Source of the DNA: Streptomyces sp. AV19
GTDB lineage: Bacteria > Actinomycetota > Actinomycetes > Streptomycetales > Streptomycetaceae
Assembly (NCBI RefSeq): GCF_015999245.1
Contig: NZ_JAEAMR010000007.1
Location: 1,234,237-1,295,712 of the forward strand
Length of the DNA stretch: 61,476 bases
Direction of reading: 5' to 3'
The position numbers and the translations under genes are program-made. The notes under the pieces are model-generated. The model did no database searches and was not told the origin of the DNA. It saw nothing but the letters and a program-made list of their open reading frames with translations. Positions 25,996 to 33,478 of this stretch are shown piece after piece (position 1 is the first letter of the stretch; each line of letters begins with the position of its first letter).

Positions 25996-27798
25996 TCACT
26001 TCACGAAGACGCCGGTCGGGTCGGGGTTGCCGTAGACGGGCATGTACTTGACCCCGCCGAGGTTCGGACCCCACAGCGAGAACTGGAGATTGGCGAAGGT
26101 GGGCACGGCCGGGACGTCCTCGGTGAGGATCCGGTCGGCCAGCTTCTGCCACTCGGGCGCCGCCTTCTTCACGTCGGCGATGGCGTTGATGCGGTCGATC
26201 TCGGCGTTGACGGCGGGGTTGTCGAGGTGGGAGTAGTTCGCGGCGCCGTCGGCGATCACCCGGCCGTCGTAGAGCTGCGGGATGACGGTCGAGGCGACCG
26301 GCCAGTCCGCGCCCCAGCCGTTGCGGTAGATGTCGAAGCCGTTCTTCACCTCCCCGATCGCGCTGGACCAGTTGTTGGAGTCGATCTCCTTCTTCTGCAC
26401 CGTGAAGCCGGCCCGCTCCAGCGCCCGGGTGACGACGACCGAGACCTTCTGCTGGATGTCGGTGTTGGCGTAGGCGTAGACGATCTCCTGGCCCTCCTTG
26501 CCGGCCTCCTTGAGCAGCGCCCTCGCCTTCTCGGGGTCGCCGTTGGGCTTGGCCTTCTTGCCGAACGGGTCGGTCGGCCGGTACCCGTCGATGGAGGGGG
26601 AGAGGAGGCCGGTGGCCAGCTGGGCCGCCGTGGCGCCGCCCATCTGCTGGACGATCTGCGCGTTGGGCATGGCGTGGACGAGTGCCTTGCGCACCCTGAC
26701 ATCCTTGATCCGGCTGGTGTTGATCACCATGACGTCCAGGTAGGGCTGGATCTCGTCGAAGCGGCGCCCCTTGGTGCCCGCGTCGCTCAGCACCTTCTCG
26801 GTCATCTCCGGGGCGACGGCGTTGGAGAAGGACATGCCGTTCCTGTCGTTGCCCTGGGCGGCCAGGAAGCGGCGCGTGGAGTCGCCGAACTGGTGCCCGA
26901 AGCTGATCTCGAAGCGGTCGACGTACTGGTGGCGGACGGGGTCGGTCCCCGGGTCCCAGTGCTCGTTGCGGACCAGCGTGAGGGACTTGCCGGCCTTGTG
27001 GTCACCGACCTTGTAAGGGCCGCTGGAGAAGGGGGCGTTGTCGTACTTCTGCCGGGTGTCCTTCTCGGCCTTGACCGGCCCGATGCTGGGCATGGCGGTG
27101 GCGAACGGGGCGTCCGCGTGCGGCTGCCGGAAGTGGAAGATCACGGTCCTGTCGTCCGGGGTGTCCAGCACCGAGGACGGCAGGTGCCGCCCCTCGTACG
27201 GGCCGTCCGGGAGCGCCTTGCGGTACGAGCTGCCCCCGCCGGAGAGCCACTGCTGGATGTACTGCGGGCCGTCGGTCTCGAAGGAGGCGTAGAGCCGCTC
27301 GACGCCCCAGCGGATGTCCTTGGACGTGATCGGGGAGCCGTCCTCGAACTTGATGCCGTCCTTGAGGGTGAACTTCCAGGTCCGCCCGCCGTCGGACGGC
27401 GTCCCGGTGTCGGTGGCGAGGTCGCCGACCAGCTTGACCCGGCCCTTCTCGTCGGTCCTGTACGTGGTGAGGGTGCGGTTGTAGAGCATCTGGTTGGTCA
27501 GCATGTCGGAGTAGAAGATCTGCCCCGGGTCGAGGTGGCGGAAGGCGTCCCGCTGGAGGACGGTGACCGTGCCGCCCTTCTTCGCGCCGGGGACTTCGGG
27601 CGCGGGGCCCTTCGAATCGGCGGCGGTGCCCAGCGAGTAGTTGGCGGACACGTTCTTGTCGGAGCCGGGCCCTTCGCTCTTCGTACCGCCGCTGCCGCCC
27701 CCGCCGCCGCTGCTGCACGCGGTGAGCGCCAGGGCGCCGGCGGCCAGGGCGGCCACGGGGTGGACGGCTCTGCGCGGGAAGGCCGTGGAGGGGAACAT
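25996..27798 (-). CDS. Peptide ABC transporter substrate-binding lipoprotein, set 3
   Basis: A 600-aa SBP_bac_5 lipoprotein. The ATG at 27798 begins a signal peptide ending LTAC (Cys28), followed by a Gly/Ser linker. The frame is open upstream only as a shadow of the permease gene. The family signature TLKDGIKFEDGSPITSKDIRWG lies near residues 150-171, and the C-terminus reads VPAVPTFANLQFSLWGPNLG. It is more diverged from sets 1 and 2 than they are from each other. It lies between two permease genes, 29 bp before the downstream one. Confidence 0.92.
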   Translation of the reverse strand: MFPSTAFPRRAVHPVAALAAGALALTACSSGGGGGSGGTKSEGPGSDKNVSANYSLGTAADSKGPAPEVPGAKKGGTVTVLQRDAFRHLDPGQIFYSDMLTNQMLYNRTLTTYRTDEKGRVKLVGDLATDTGTPSDGGRTWKFTLKDGIKFEDGSPITSKDIRWGVERLYASFETDGPQYIQQWLSGGGSSYRKALPDGPYEGRHLPSSVLDTPDDRTVIFHFRQPHADAPFATAMPSIGPVKAEKDTRQKYDNAPFSSGPYKVGDHKAGKSLTLVRNEHWDPGTDPVRHQYVDRFEISFGHQFGDSTRRFLAAQGNDRNGMSFSNAVAPEMTEKVLSDAGTKGRRFDEIQPYLDVMVINTSRIKDVRVRKALVHAMPNAQIVQQMGGATAAQLATGLLSPSIDGYRPTDPFGKKAKPNGDPEKARALLKEAGKEGQEIVYAYANTDIQQKVSVVVTRALERAGFTVQKKEIDSNNWSSAIGEVKNGFDIYRNGWGADWPVASTVIPQLYDGRVIADGAANYSHLDNPAVNAEIDRINAIADVKKAAPEWQKLADRILTEDVPAVPTFANLQFSLWGPNLGGVKYMPVYGNPDPTGVFVK

Positions 27799-27845
27799 GG
27801 GGAGCACCTGCCTGTCCGAAGGGGGGAGTGCGGGGCGGGTCGTGC

Positions 27846-28835
27846 TCAGCGCTTGGTCCGGGGGTCGAAGGCGTCCCGGACGGAGTCCCCGAGGAGGTTG
27901 AAGGCCACGACGAAGAGGATCATGGCGATCCCGGGGAAGAAGATGTACGTGATGTCGCTCTCGTAGAACTTGGCCCCGTTGGCGAACATCCGGCCCCAGT
28001 CGGGCGTGGGCTCGACGATGCCGACCCCGATGAAGGAGAGCCCCGCCTCGGTGGTCACCAGGGCGGGCAGCATCAGGGTGGCCTGGACCAGGATCGGCGT
28101 CCACAGGTTGGGCAGCAGCTCCCGGGTGATGACGCGCCACGGCGAGGCCCCGGTCACCTTCGCCGCCTCCACGAACTCCCGTTCCCGCAGGCTCAGTACC
28201 TGTCCGCGCAGCAGTCGCGCCAGTCCCATCCAGCCCAGCACCCACAGCACGATGATCAGCGTGATCACCCGCAGATAGGTGGGCGTCTCCTTCCCGGGGC
28301 TGACGAACAGCGCGTAGACGACCGGGGTGAACGCGACGAACGACAACTGCTGGGGAAAGGCCAGCAGGAGGTCGATGAACCGGCCCAGGAAGTAGTCGGT
28401 CCGCCCGCCCGCGTAGCCGGCCGTCACCCCGACGACGATGCCCGTCAGCACGCACAGCACGGTGGCCGCGGCGGCGATCAGCAGCGAGGTGCGGATGCCG
28501 TGGACGAGCTGGGTCAGCACGTCCCGGCCCAGCGTCGGTTCGATACCGAACCAGAACCGGCCGGAGATCCCCCCGTTGGGGGCGACCGGGTAGCCGAACT
28601 CGTTGAGCAGACCGGCCTCGTCGAGCCCGTAGGTGGTGTACGGGTCCTTCCCGTACGCCCACGAGATCAGCGGCGCGGCGAGGGCGACCAGGAAGAAGAA
28701 GGCGACCACGCAGGCCGCGGCGACCCCCGCGCGGTCGCGTCTGAAGCGCCGCCACATCAACTGGCCCGGTGAGCGGCCCGCCGGCTCCGGGCGCGCGGTC
28801 ACCGCGTTCTCCGCGGCCAGGGAAGGACTCGTCAT
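27846..28835 (-). CDS. Peptide ABC transporter permease, DppC type, set 3
   Basis: A 329-aa permease, first gene of set 3. ATG 28835 (MTSPSLAAENAV) is taken because the conserved DppC N-terminal helix starts about 40 residues later. The longer open frame upstream crosses the promoter. Helices and the EAA loop (REFVEAAKVTGASPWRVITRE) are intact; it ends LLGDSVRDAFDPRTKR, matching the family tail. The binding-protein gene follows after 47 bp. Confidence 0.92.
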   Translation of the reverse strand: MTSPSLAAENAVTARPEPAGRSPGQLMWRRFRRDRAGVAAACVVAFFFLVALAAPLISWAYGKDPYTTYGLDEAGLLNEFGYPVAPNGGISGRFWFGIEPTLGRDVLTQLVHGIRTSLLIAAAATVLCVLTGIVVGVTAGYAGGRTDYFLGRFIDLLLAFPQQLSFVAFTPVVYALFVSPGKETPTYLRVITLIIVLWVLGWMGLARLLRGQVLSLREREFVEAAKVTGASPWRVITRELLPNLWTPILVQATLMLPALVTTEAGLSFIGVGIVEPTPDWGRMFANGAKFYESDITYIFFPGIAMILFVVAFNLLGDSVRDAFDPRTKR

Positions 28836-29070
28836 CGCGTACAGCCCCTGCCATGTATCCGGTGGACCTCCGGTGTGCCCGGGAGTGATCCGCCGAACAC
28901 ACCGGGTTGCACGGGACTGTCGCAACGGCGTTACCGCGCAGTCAAGGGGGCTGCCGTGGAAGATGCCCCGGATTGGCGCATCTTGAGCGAAGGTTGTGCG
29001 GATCGAGGTGGCGGCGTGCTTGACAGTCCGGCCGGGCACGCCGCGCCCTCGTACCGCCCCGGGACGGCCC
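28836..29070 (-). promoter_or_regulatory. Promoter region of set 3
   Basis: A 235-bp gene-free region upstream of the set-3 permease gene. No clear hexamers or operator were found; an open plus-strand frame here is judged a shadow. Confidence 0.4.
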
Positions 29071-29232
29071 AGGGCGTGTCCGATGGGTCAGCGCGGGCCC
29101 TGCGACGCCTGGCACGGCACCTCGCCGCGTTGTCGCATCACCCGAGTACGCCCAGTACGCGGGTGATGCTCCGCCTTGCGATGCACCGCACCAGACGCCG
29201 CAGGGCCCGTGCTGACCCATCGGACACGCCCT
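29071..29232. repeat. 162-bp imperfect palindrome, possible miniature mobile element
   Basis: Two ~75-nt arms, AGGGCGTGTCCGATGGGTCA... from 29071 and its reverse complement ending at 29232. They match at about 80% with one indel, around a centre GCATCACCCG-N15-CGGGTGATGC. The outer 30 nt differ at one base. The right end overlaps the stop codon of the S9 peptidase gene. It could be a non-autonomous transposon, a structured RNA or a strong bidirectional terminator. Confidence 0.8.
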
Positions 29233-29234
29233 AG
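29197..29234 (-). repeat. Left inverted repeat bracketing the S9 gene
   Basis: 38 nt ending CGCCCTAG. Its reverse complement matches 31365-31402 at 31 of 38 positions. It includes the TAG stop of the S9 gene and is also the right arm of the 162-bp palindrome. Confidence 0.75.
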
Positions 29235-31354
29235 CCCAGGGACCGCCGGAGGAAGTCCACCTGGAGCAGGAGCAGATTCTCGGCGACCTGTTCCTGCGGG
29301 GTCATGTGGGTCACCCCGGACAGCGGCAGCACCTCGTGCGGGCGGCCGGCGGCCAGCAGCGCCGAGGAGAGCCGCAGGGTGTGCGCGGCGACCACGTTGT
29401 CGTCGGCCAGCCCGTGGACGACCATCAGGGGCCGGTGCCGCCCGGCCGCCTCCGCCAACCCCCGTTCCGTGACCAGGGAGTTGCGGTCGTAAACGTCCGG
29501 CTGCTCGTCCGGCAGGCCGAGATAGCGCTCGGTGTAGTGGGTGTCGTACAGCCGCCAGTCGGTCACCGGGGCGCCCGCGATGCCCGCGTGGAAGACGTCG
29601 GGGCGGCGCAGCACGGCGAGCGCCGCGAGGTAACCGCCGTACGACCAGCCGCGGATGGCGACCCGGCCCAGGTCCAGCGGGTACTCCCCGGCCAGCGCCC
29701 GCAGCGCCTCGACCTGGTCGTCGAGGGTGGCCCCGGCGAAGTCGTCACGGACCGCCTTCACCCATTCCGGGGACGTGTGCGGGGTGCCGCGCCCGTCGGC
29801 GACGATCACGGCGAAGCCCTGGTCCGCGAACCACTGCGAGGTCAGGTGGGCCTGCTGCGCGGCCACCACGCGGGCACCGTGCGGACCGCCGTAGGGGTCC
29901 ATGAGGACGGGCAGCGGGCCGTCGCCGTCGCGGTACCCGGCGGGCAGCAGCACGGCGCTGGGGATGTGGCGCGCGCCCGCCCGGGCGAACCGCGGACGGG
30001 CCGTGATCACCGGCGTCTCGGCCAGGGAGGCCACGGTGGCGACGGGCTTCTCGTCGCCGTGGCGGAACACCGCCGTCTCCGTGCCGTGCCGGTCCGCCGC
30101 CGCGGACGCCAGGACGGTCACGCCGCCGCCGCGCACCGCCGAGTGGCGGCCGGGGTTCCGCGAAATCCGTTCGGCGCCGCGCTCGTTGACGCGGTAGACA
30201 TGGGACTCGCCGGTCTCCGGGTCCGCGGCCGCGGGTCCGGCGGAGGCGGACACGAGGACGTCGTCGTCGGCGACGTCCAGGACCGCGTGGACGAACAACT
30301 CCGGCCCCGTCAGCGTCCGGTCGCCCACCACGAGCACCCGTGCCCCGTCCTCGTCGGCCACCCGCACCAGCCGGCCGTCCGGTGTCCAGGCGGGGACACC
30401 GGGGAACAGTTCAAGCCATTTCGCCGGGTCCTCCTCGGTGTGGAGCACGCGGGTGGCGCCGGTGGCGGTGTTCACCTCCAGGCAGACCTGGGTGCGCTGG
30501 TCGCGCGCCTGCACCAGCAGCAGCGGCGGGCCGCCGGCCGACCAGTGCACGCGGGCCAGGTAGGGGAAGCGGGCGCGGTCCCACACGACGTCGGTGCGCG
30601 AGCCGTCCAGCCCCAGCAGGGCCAGCGTCACCCGGGCGTTCGGCGTCCCGGCGGCCGGGTAGGTGACCTCGGCCGGGGCACTCGCCGGGTTGGCCGGGTC
30701 GGCGATCCACCACCGGTGGACGGGCGCGTTGTCCACCCGCGCGGCCAGCAGGGCGTCACCGGTCGGCGACCACCAGAAGCCGCGGTGCCGGTCCATCTCC
30801 TCCGCCGCGGCGAACTCGGCCAGGCCCCAGGTCACGTCGTCCTCTTCGGGGCCCGCCAGCGCGTGGTCGCCGGTGCCGTCGGCCGCCACCACGCGCAGCG
30901 CGCCGTCCGCCACGTAGGCGACGTGCCGTCCGTCGGGGGACGGGCGCGGGTCCGCCACCGGCCCGGGGACGGGGAGTTCGGCGGTGGTGCCGCCGCGCAG
31001 CTCCGCCACGAACAGCCGGCCCGACAGGACGAACGCCGCCAACTCGCAGGCGGCGTCCACCGCGTAGCCCACCACCCCGGCGGAGCCCTCCCGCGTCCGT
31101 TCGCGCCGCGCGCGCTCCTCGGCGGACAACTCCTCCTGCGCGCCGCCCAGCAGCACGTCCGGGTCGGCCGCCGGACGCGTGCGGCCGTCGTCGAGGTCGA
31201 GCGTCCACAGCACGTGGGAGCGGTCGGTTCCGGAGCGGGAGCGCAGGAAGACGACGCGCGAGCCGTCCGGCGCCACGGTGAACGACCGCGGTGCGCCGAG
31301 CGAGTAGCGCTGCGTCCGGGCGTACTGGCGGGGGAACGAGAGCTGTCCGGTCAT
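29231..31354 (-). CDS. S9-family prolyl oligopeptidase / dipeptidyl peptidase
   Basis: A 707-aa serine peptidase of the DPP4/acylaminoacyl-peptidase group (S9). The N-terminal two-thirds is a beta-propeller-like region (repeated motifs such as RPSPDGRHVAYVADGALRVV) and the C-terminal ~250 residues form the alpha/beta hydrolase. Nucleophile motif GWSYGG is near residue 600; Asp in HGLADDNV and His in GVTHMTP complete the triad. DPYGGPHGARVV is the oxyanion-loop region. No signal peptide is seen, so it probably acts on peptides in the cytoplasm, which fits its place beside three peptide importers. ATG 31354 is favoured by the conserved FPRQYARTQRYSLGAPRSF start. Both ends lie within copies of one inverted repeat. 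Confidence 0.93.
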   Translation of the reverse strand: MTGQLSFPRQYARTQRYSLGAPRSFTVAPDGSRVVFLRSRSGTDRSHVLWTLDLDDGRTRPAADPDVLLGGAQEELSAEERARRERTREGSAGVVGYAVDAACELAAFVLSGRLFVAELRGGTTAELPVPGPVADPRPSPDGRHVAYVADGALRVVAADGTGDHALAGPEEDDVTWGLAEFAAAEEMDRHRGFWWSPTGDALLAARVDNAPVHRWWIADPANPASAPAEVTYPAAGTPNARVTLALLGLDGSRTDVVWDRARFPYLARVHWSAGGPPLLLVQARDQRTQVCLEVNTATGATRVLHTEEDPAKWLELFPGVPAWTPDGRLVRVADEDGARVLVVGDRTLTGPELFVHAVLDVADDDVLVSASAGPAAADPETGESHVYRVNERGAERISRNPGRHSAVRGGGVTVLASAAADRHGTETAVFRHGDEKPVATVASLAETPVITARPRFARAGARHIPSAVLLPAGYRDGDGPLPVLMDPYGGPHGARVVAAQQAHLTSQWFADQGFAVIVADGRGTPHTSPEWVKAVRDDFAGATLDDQVEALRALAGEYPLDLGRVAIRGWSYGGYLAALAVLRRPDVFHAGIAGAPVTDWRLYDTHYTERYLGLPDEQPDVYDRNSLVTERGLAEAAGRHRPLMVVHGLADDNVVAAHTLRLSSALLAAGRPHEVLPLSGVTHMTPQEQVAENLLLLQVDFLRRSLG

Positions 31355-31364
31355 GCGGCCGAGC

Positions 31365-31402
31365 CTAGGGCGTGCGCGACGGGTCGGCACGGGCCCGCCG
31401 CC
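31365..31402 (+). repeat. Right inverted repeat bracketing the S9 gene
   Basis: Begins CTAGGGCGTGCGCGACGGGT and lies 11 bp upstream of the S9 start codon. A shorter related word (AGGGTGTGCGCGACGGGT) occurs at 823-840, so the sequence may be a dispersed repeat rather than a cassette end. Confidence 0.7.
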
Positions 31403-31591
31403 TACGGTCGGCGAGAAGTCGCCGTGCGCCCCGGGTTTGCTCCCGTGCACCGAGTCAAGGGCGGGCGCGGAAAGTTATGATCGCTCACGCATAGTGGGTA
31501 AGTCTTCCGTGACCCGCCCGCGTGCCTGAAGGGCATGCGCGCGTCGTCCGTCCTGTCGTCCGTTCGACCGCGTCCCTGGAGGTGAACCGCT

Positions 31592-31786
31592 GTGGCACTC
31601 TCGATTTCGGCGGTGGTGCTGCTGGCGATCATCGTCATCCTGCTGGTCCGGAAGTCGGGACTGAAAGCGGGCCACGCCGCCATCTGCGTGCTGCTGGGCT
31701 TCTATCTCGCGAGCTCGACCGTGGCCCCCACGCTCAACCAGTTCACCAAGAGCATCACCGCGATGATCGGCGGCATCAAGTTCTGA
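31592..31786 (+). CDS. Small membrane protein
   Basis: A 64-aa protein starting at GTG 31592 with GGAGGTG seven bases upstream. Two hydrophobic helices (about residues 3-19 and 29-48) flank a basic turn RKSGLKAGH. The C-terminal part is amphipathic (TLNQFTKSITAMIGGIKF). It is a conserved small membrane protein in streptomycetes at this locus (recalled). No function known. Confidence 0.75.
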   Translation: MALSISAVVLLAIIVILLVRKSGLKAGHAAICVLLGFYLASSTVAPTLNQFTKSITAMIGGIKF

Positions 31787-31923
31787 CGGGCGGCCGCTGG
31801 TGACGGCGCGCTGCTGCTGACGGCGGCCGCTGCCGACGGGGGCCGTGCCCGACGGGCGGTGTGCGCCGGCGATGGCGCGCGGTCGGCTCCCCGGTGGGGC
31901 CGCCCGGCTCGTAGGCTGTCCCC

Positions 31924-32871
31924 ATGACCGACCTTCCAGGCCGCCGGCTGCTCCTGGTGCACGCGCACCCGGACGACGAATCGATCAACAACGGCGCGAC
32001 CATGGCCAAGTACGCCGCCGAGGGCGCCCTCGTCACGCTGGTGACCTGCACCCTCGGCGAGGAGGGCGAGGTGATCCCGCCCGGCCTGGCCCATCTGGCC
32101 GCGGACCGGGACGACGCCCTGGGCGGCCACCGCACGGACGAACTGGCCGCCGCGATGAGGGAGCTGGGCGTCACCGACCACCGCTTCCTCGGCGGCGCCG
32201 GGCACTACCGTGACTCGGGAATGATGGGCGCCCCGCAGAACGAGCGCCCCAACTGCTTCTGGCGGGCCGACGTCGACGAGGCCGCCGCGTACCTCGTTGA
32301 GGTGATTCGCGAGGTGCGCCCGCAGGTCCTGGTCACCTACGACCCGGACGGCGGCTACGGGCACCCCGACCACATCCAGGCGCACCGCGTGGCGATGCGC
32401 GCGGTGGAACTGGCCGCGGAGCAGGCCTTCCGCCGGGACCTCGGGGACCCGTACGAGATCGCCAAGGTCTACTGGAACTGCGTGCCCCGCTCCGTCGCGG
32501 AGGAGGGCTTCGCCCGGCTGCGGGAGGCGGCCGAGGCGGGCGCCGCGGTGCCGTACCCCGGCGTCGCGGCCCTCGACGACGTGCCGGGCGTCGTGCCCGA
32601 CGAGGAGGTGACGGCTGCGCCGCGCACCGCCGCCCACGTGGCCGCGAAGGCGGCGGCGATGCGGGCGCACGCCACCCAGGTGGTGGTGGACGGCCACTTC
32701 TTCGCGCTCTCCAACGAACTGAGCCAGCCGCTGTTCGCCGACGAGTACTACAAGCTCGTGCGCGGCCGGGCGGGCGGGCCGGAGCGCGAGGACGACCTCT
32801 TCGCCGGGCTGGAATCCGGGTCCGGGTCCGGGGCCGGGTCCGCGTCCGAGCCCGGGGAGACGGCATGCTGA
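31924..32871 (+). CDS. mshB: Mycothiol biosynthesis GlcNAc-Ins deacetylase
   Basis: A 315-aa zinc deacetylase that removes the acetyl group from N-acetylglucosaminyl-inositol, the second committed step to mycothiol. Metal ligands are H15 and D18 in HAHPDDE and H150 in HPDHIQ. The general base is the second aspartate of the PDD motif (D17). The late segment [18 protein letters not shown] ([12 protein letters not shown]) is typical of MshB rather than the related conjugate amidase Mca. The C-terminus ends in a Ser/Gly repeat ([11 protein letters not shown]). It overlaps the following membrane-protein gene by seven bases. Confidence 0.93.
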   Translation: MTDLPGRRLLLVHAHPDDESINNGATMAKYAAEGALVTLVTCTLGEEGEVIPPGLAHLAADRDDALGGHRTDELAAAMRELGVTDHRFLGGAGHYRDSGMMGAPQNERPNCFWRADVDEAAAYLVEVIREVRPQVLVTYDPDGGYGHPDHIQAHRVAMRAVELAAEQAFRRDLGDPYEIAKVYWNCVPRSVAEEGFARLREAAEAGAAVPYPGVAALDDVPGVVPDEEVTAAPRTAAHVAAKAAAMRAHATQVVVDGHFFALSNELSQPLFADEYYKLVRGRAGGPEREDDLFAGLESGSGSGAGSASEPGETAC

Positions 32872-33248
32872 CCGGGACGCTCACCGCCGGGAAGGTCGCG
32901 GCCCATCTGGGGCTCGTCGTCCTCGGGTTCCTCGTCGGGGTCGCCGGTTCGCTCGTGCAATCGGGCTGGGCGCCGGGCGGGTTGCTGCTCGCGCTGCTGG
33001 GCGTCGCCGCCCTGTGCTACGGCGGGGCGGCCGTGACCGGCGGCCGGGCCGGGGGCGCCGCGGGCGGCATCGGCTGGCTGCTCGCCGTGCTGCTGCTCTC
33101 GCTCAACCGCCCCGAGGGTGACTTCCTTTTCGAGGCGGGCGTCGGCTCCTACGTCTTCATGCTGGGCGGGATGGCCATCGCTGTGATCTGCGCCACGCTC
33201 GCGAAAAAGCCGCAACCAGGCCGTCCCGCCGACCGACTTGACGGGTGA
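32865..33248 (+). CDS. DUF6113-like membrane protein
   Basis: A 127-aa protein with four predicted transmembrane helices (about 9-31, 36-55, 64-80, 92-112) and a hydrophilic C-terminus. The start overlaps the end of mshB, so it is probably co-translated. The family assignment (DUF6113) is from memory of neighbours of mshB in streptomycetes. No known function. Confidence 0.75.
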   Translation: MLTGTLTAGKVAAHLGLVVLGFLVGVAGSLVQSGWAPGGLLLALLGVAALCYGGAAVTGGRAGGAAGGIGWLLAVLLLSLNRPEGDFLFEAGVGSYVFMLGGMAIAVICATLAKKPQPGRPADRLDG

Positions 33249-33478
33249 GACGACTGTTTTGTCCGGTGTTTCGCCGGACATTTCCCTGATGTCGCTCGGC
33301 TCGTGGATGGCGCACGGGCGTACGTCGCACTCCCGGTCCCCGGGGGTATGCGGCGGTCGTCAAGTGCGTGTCCGCGGTGCCCAGTATGGTGGTGCCGCCG
33401 CCGAGCCCCCCTGACCGTGGGCATGGGCGACCACCAGTGAGGTCAGAGGGCGGCGGAGAATAACCGGGAGAACCTGCT

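Noticed and set aside
28875..29234. A plus-strand frame across the 162-bp palindrome
   Set aside because: Palindromic and low-complexity sequence accounts for it; no start signal or recognisable product.
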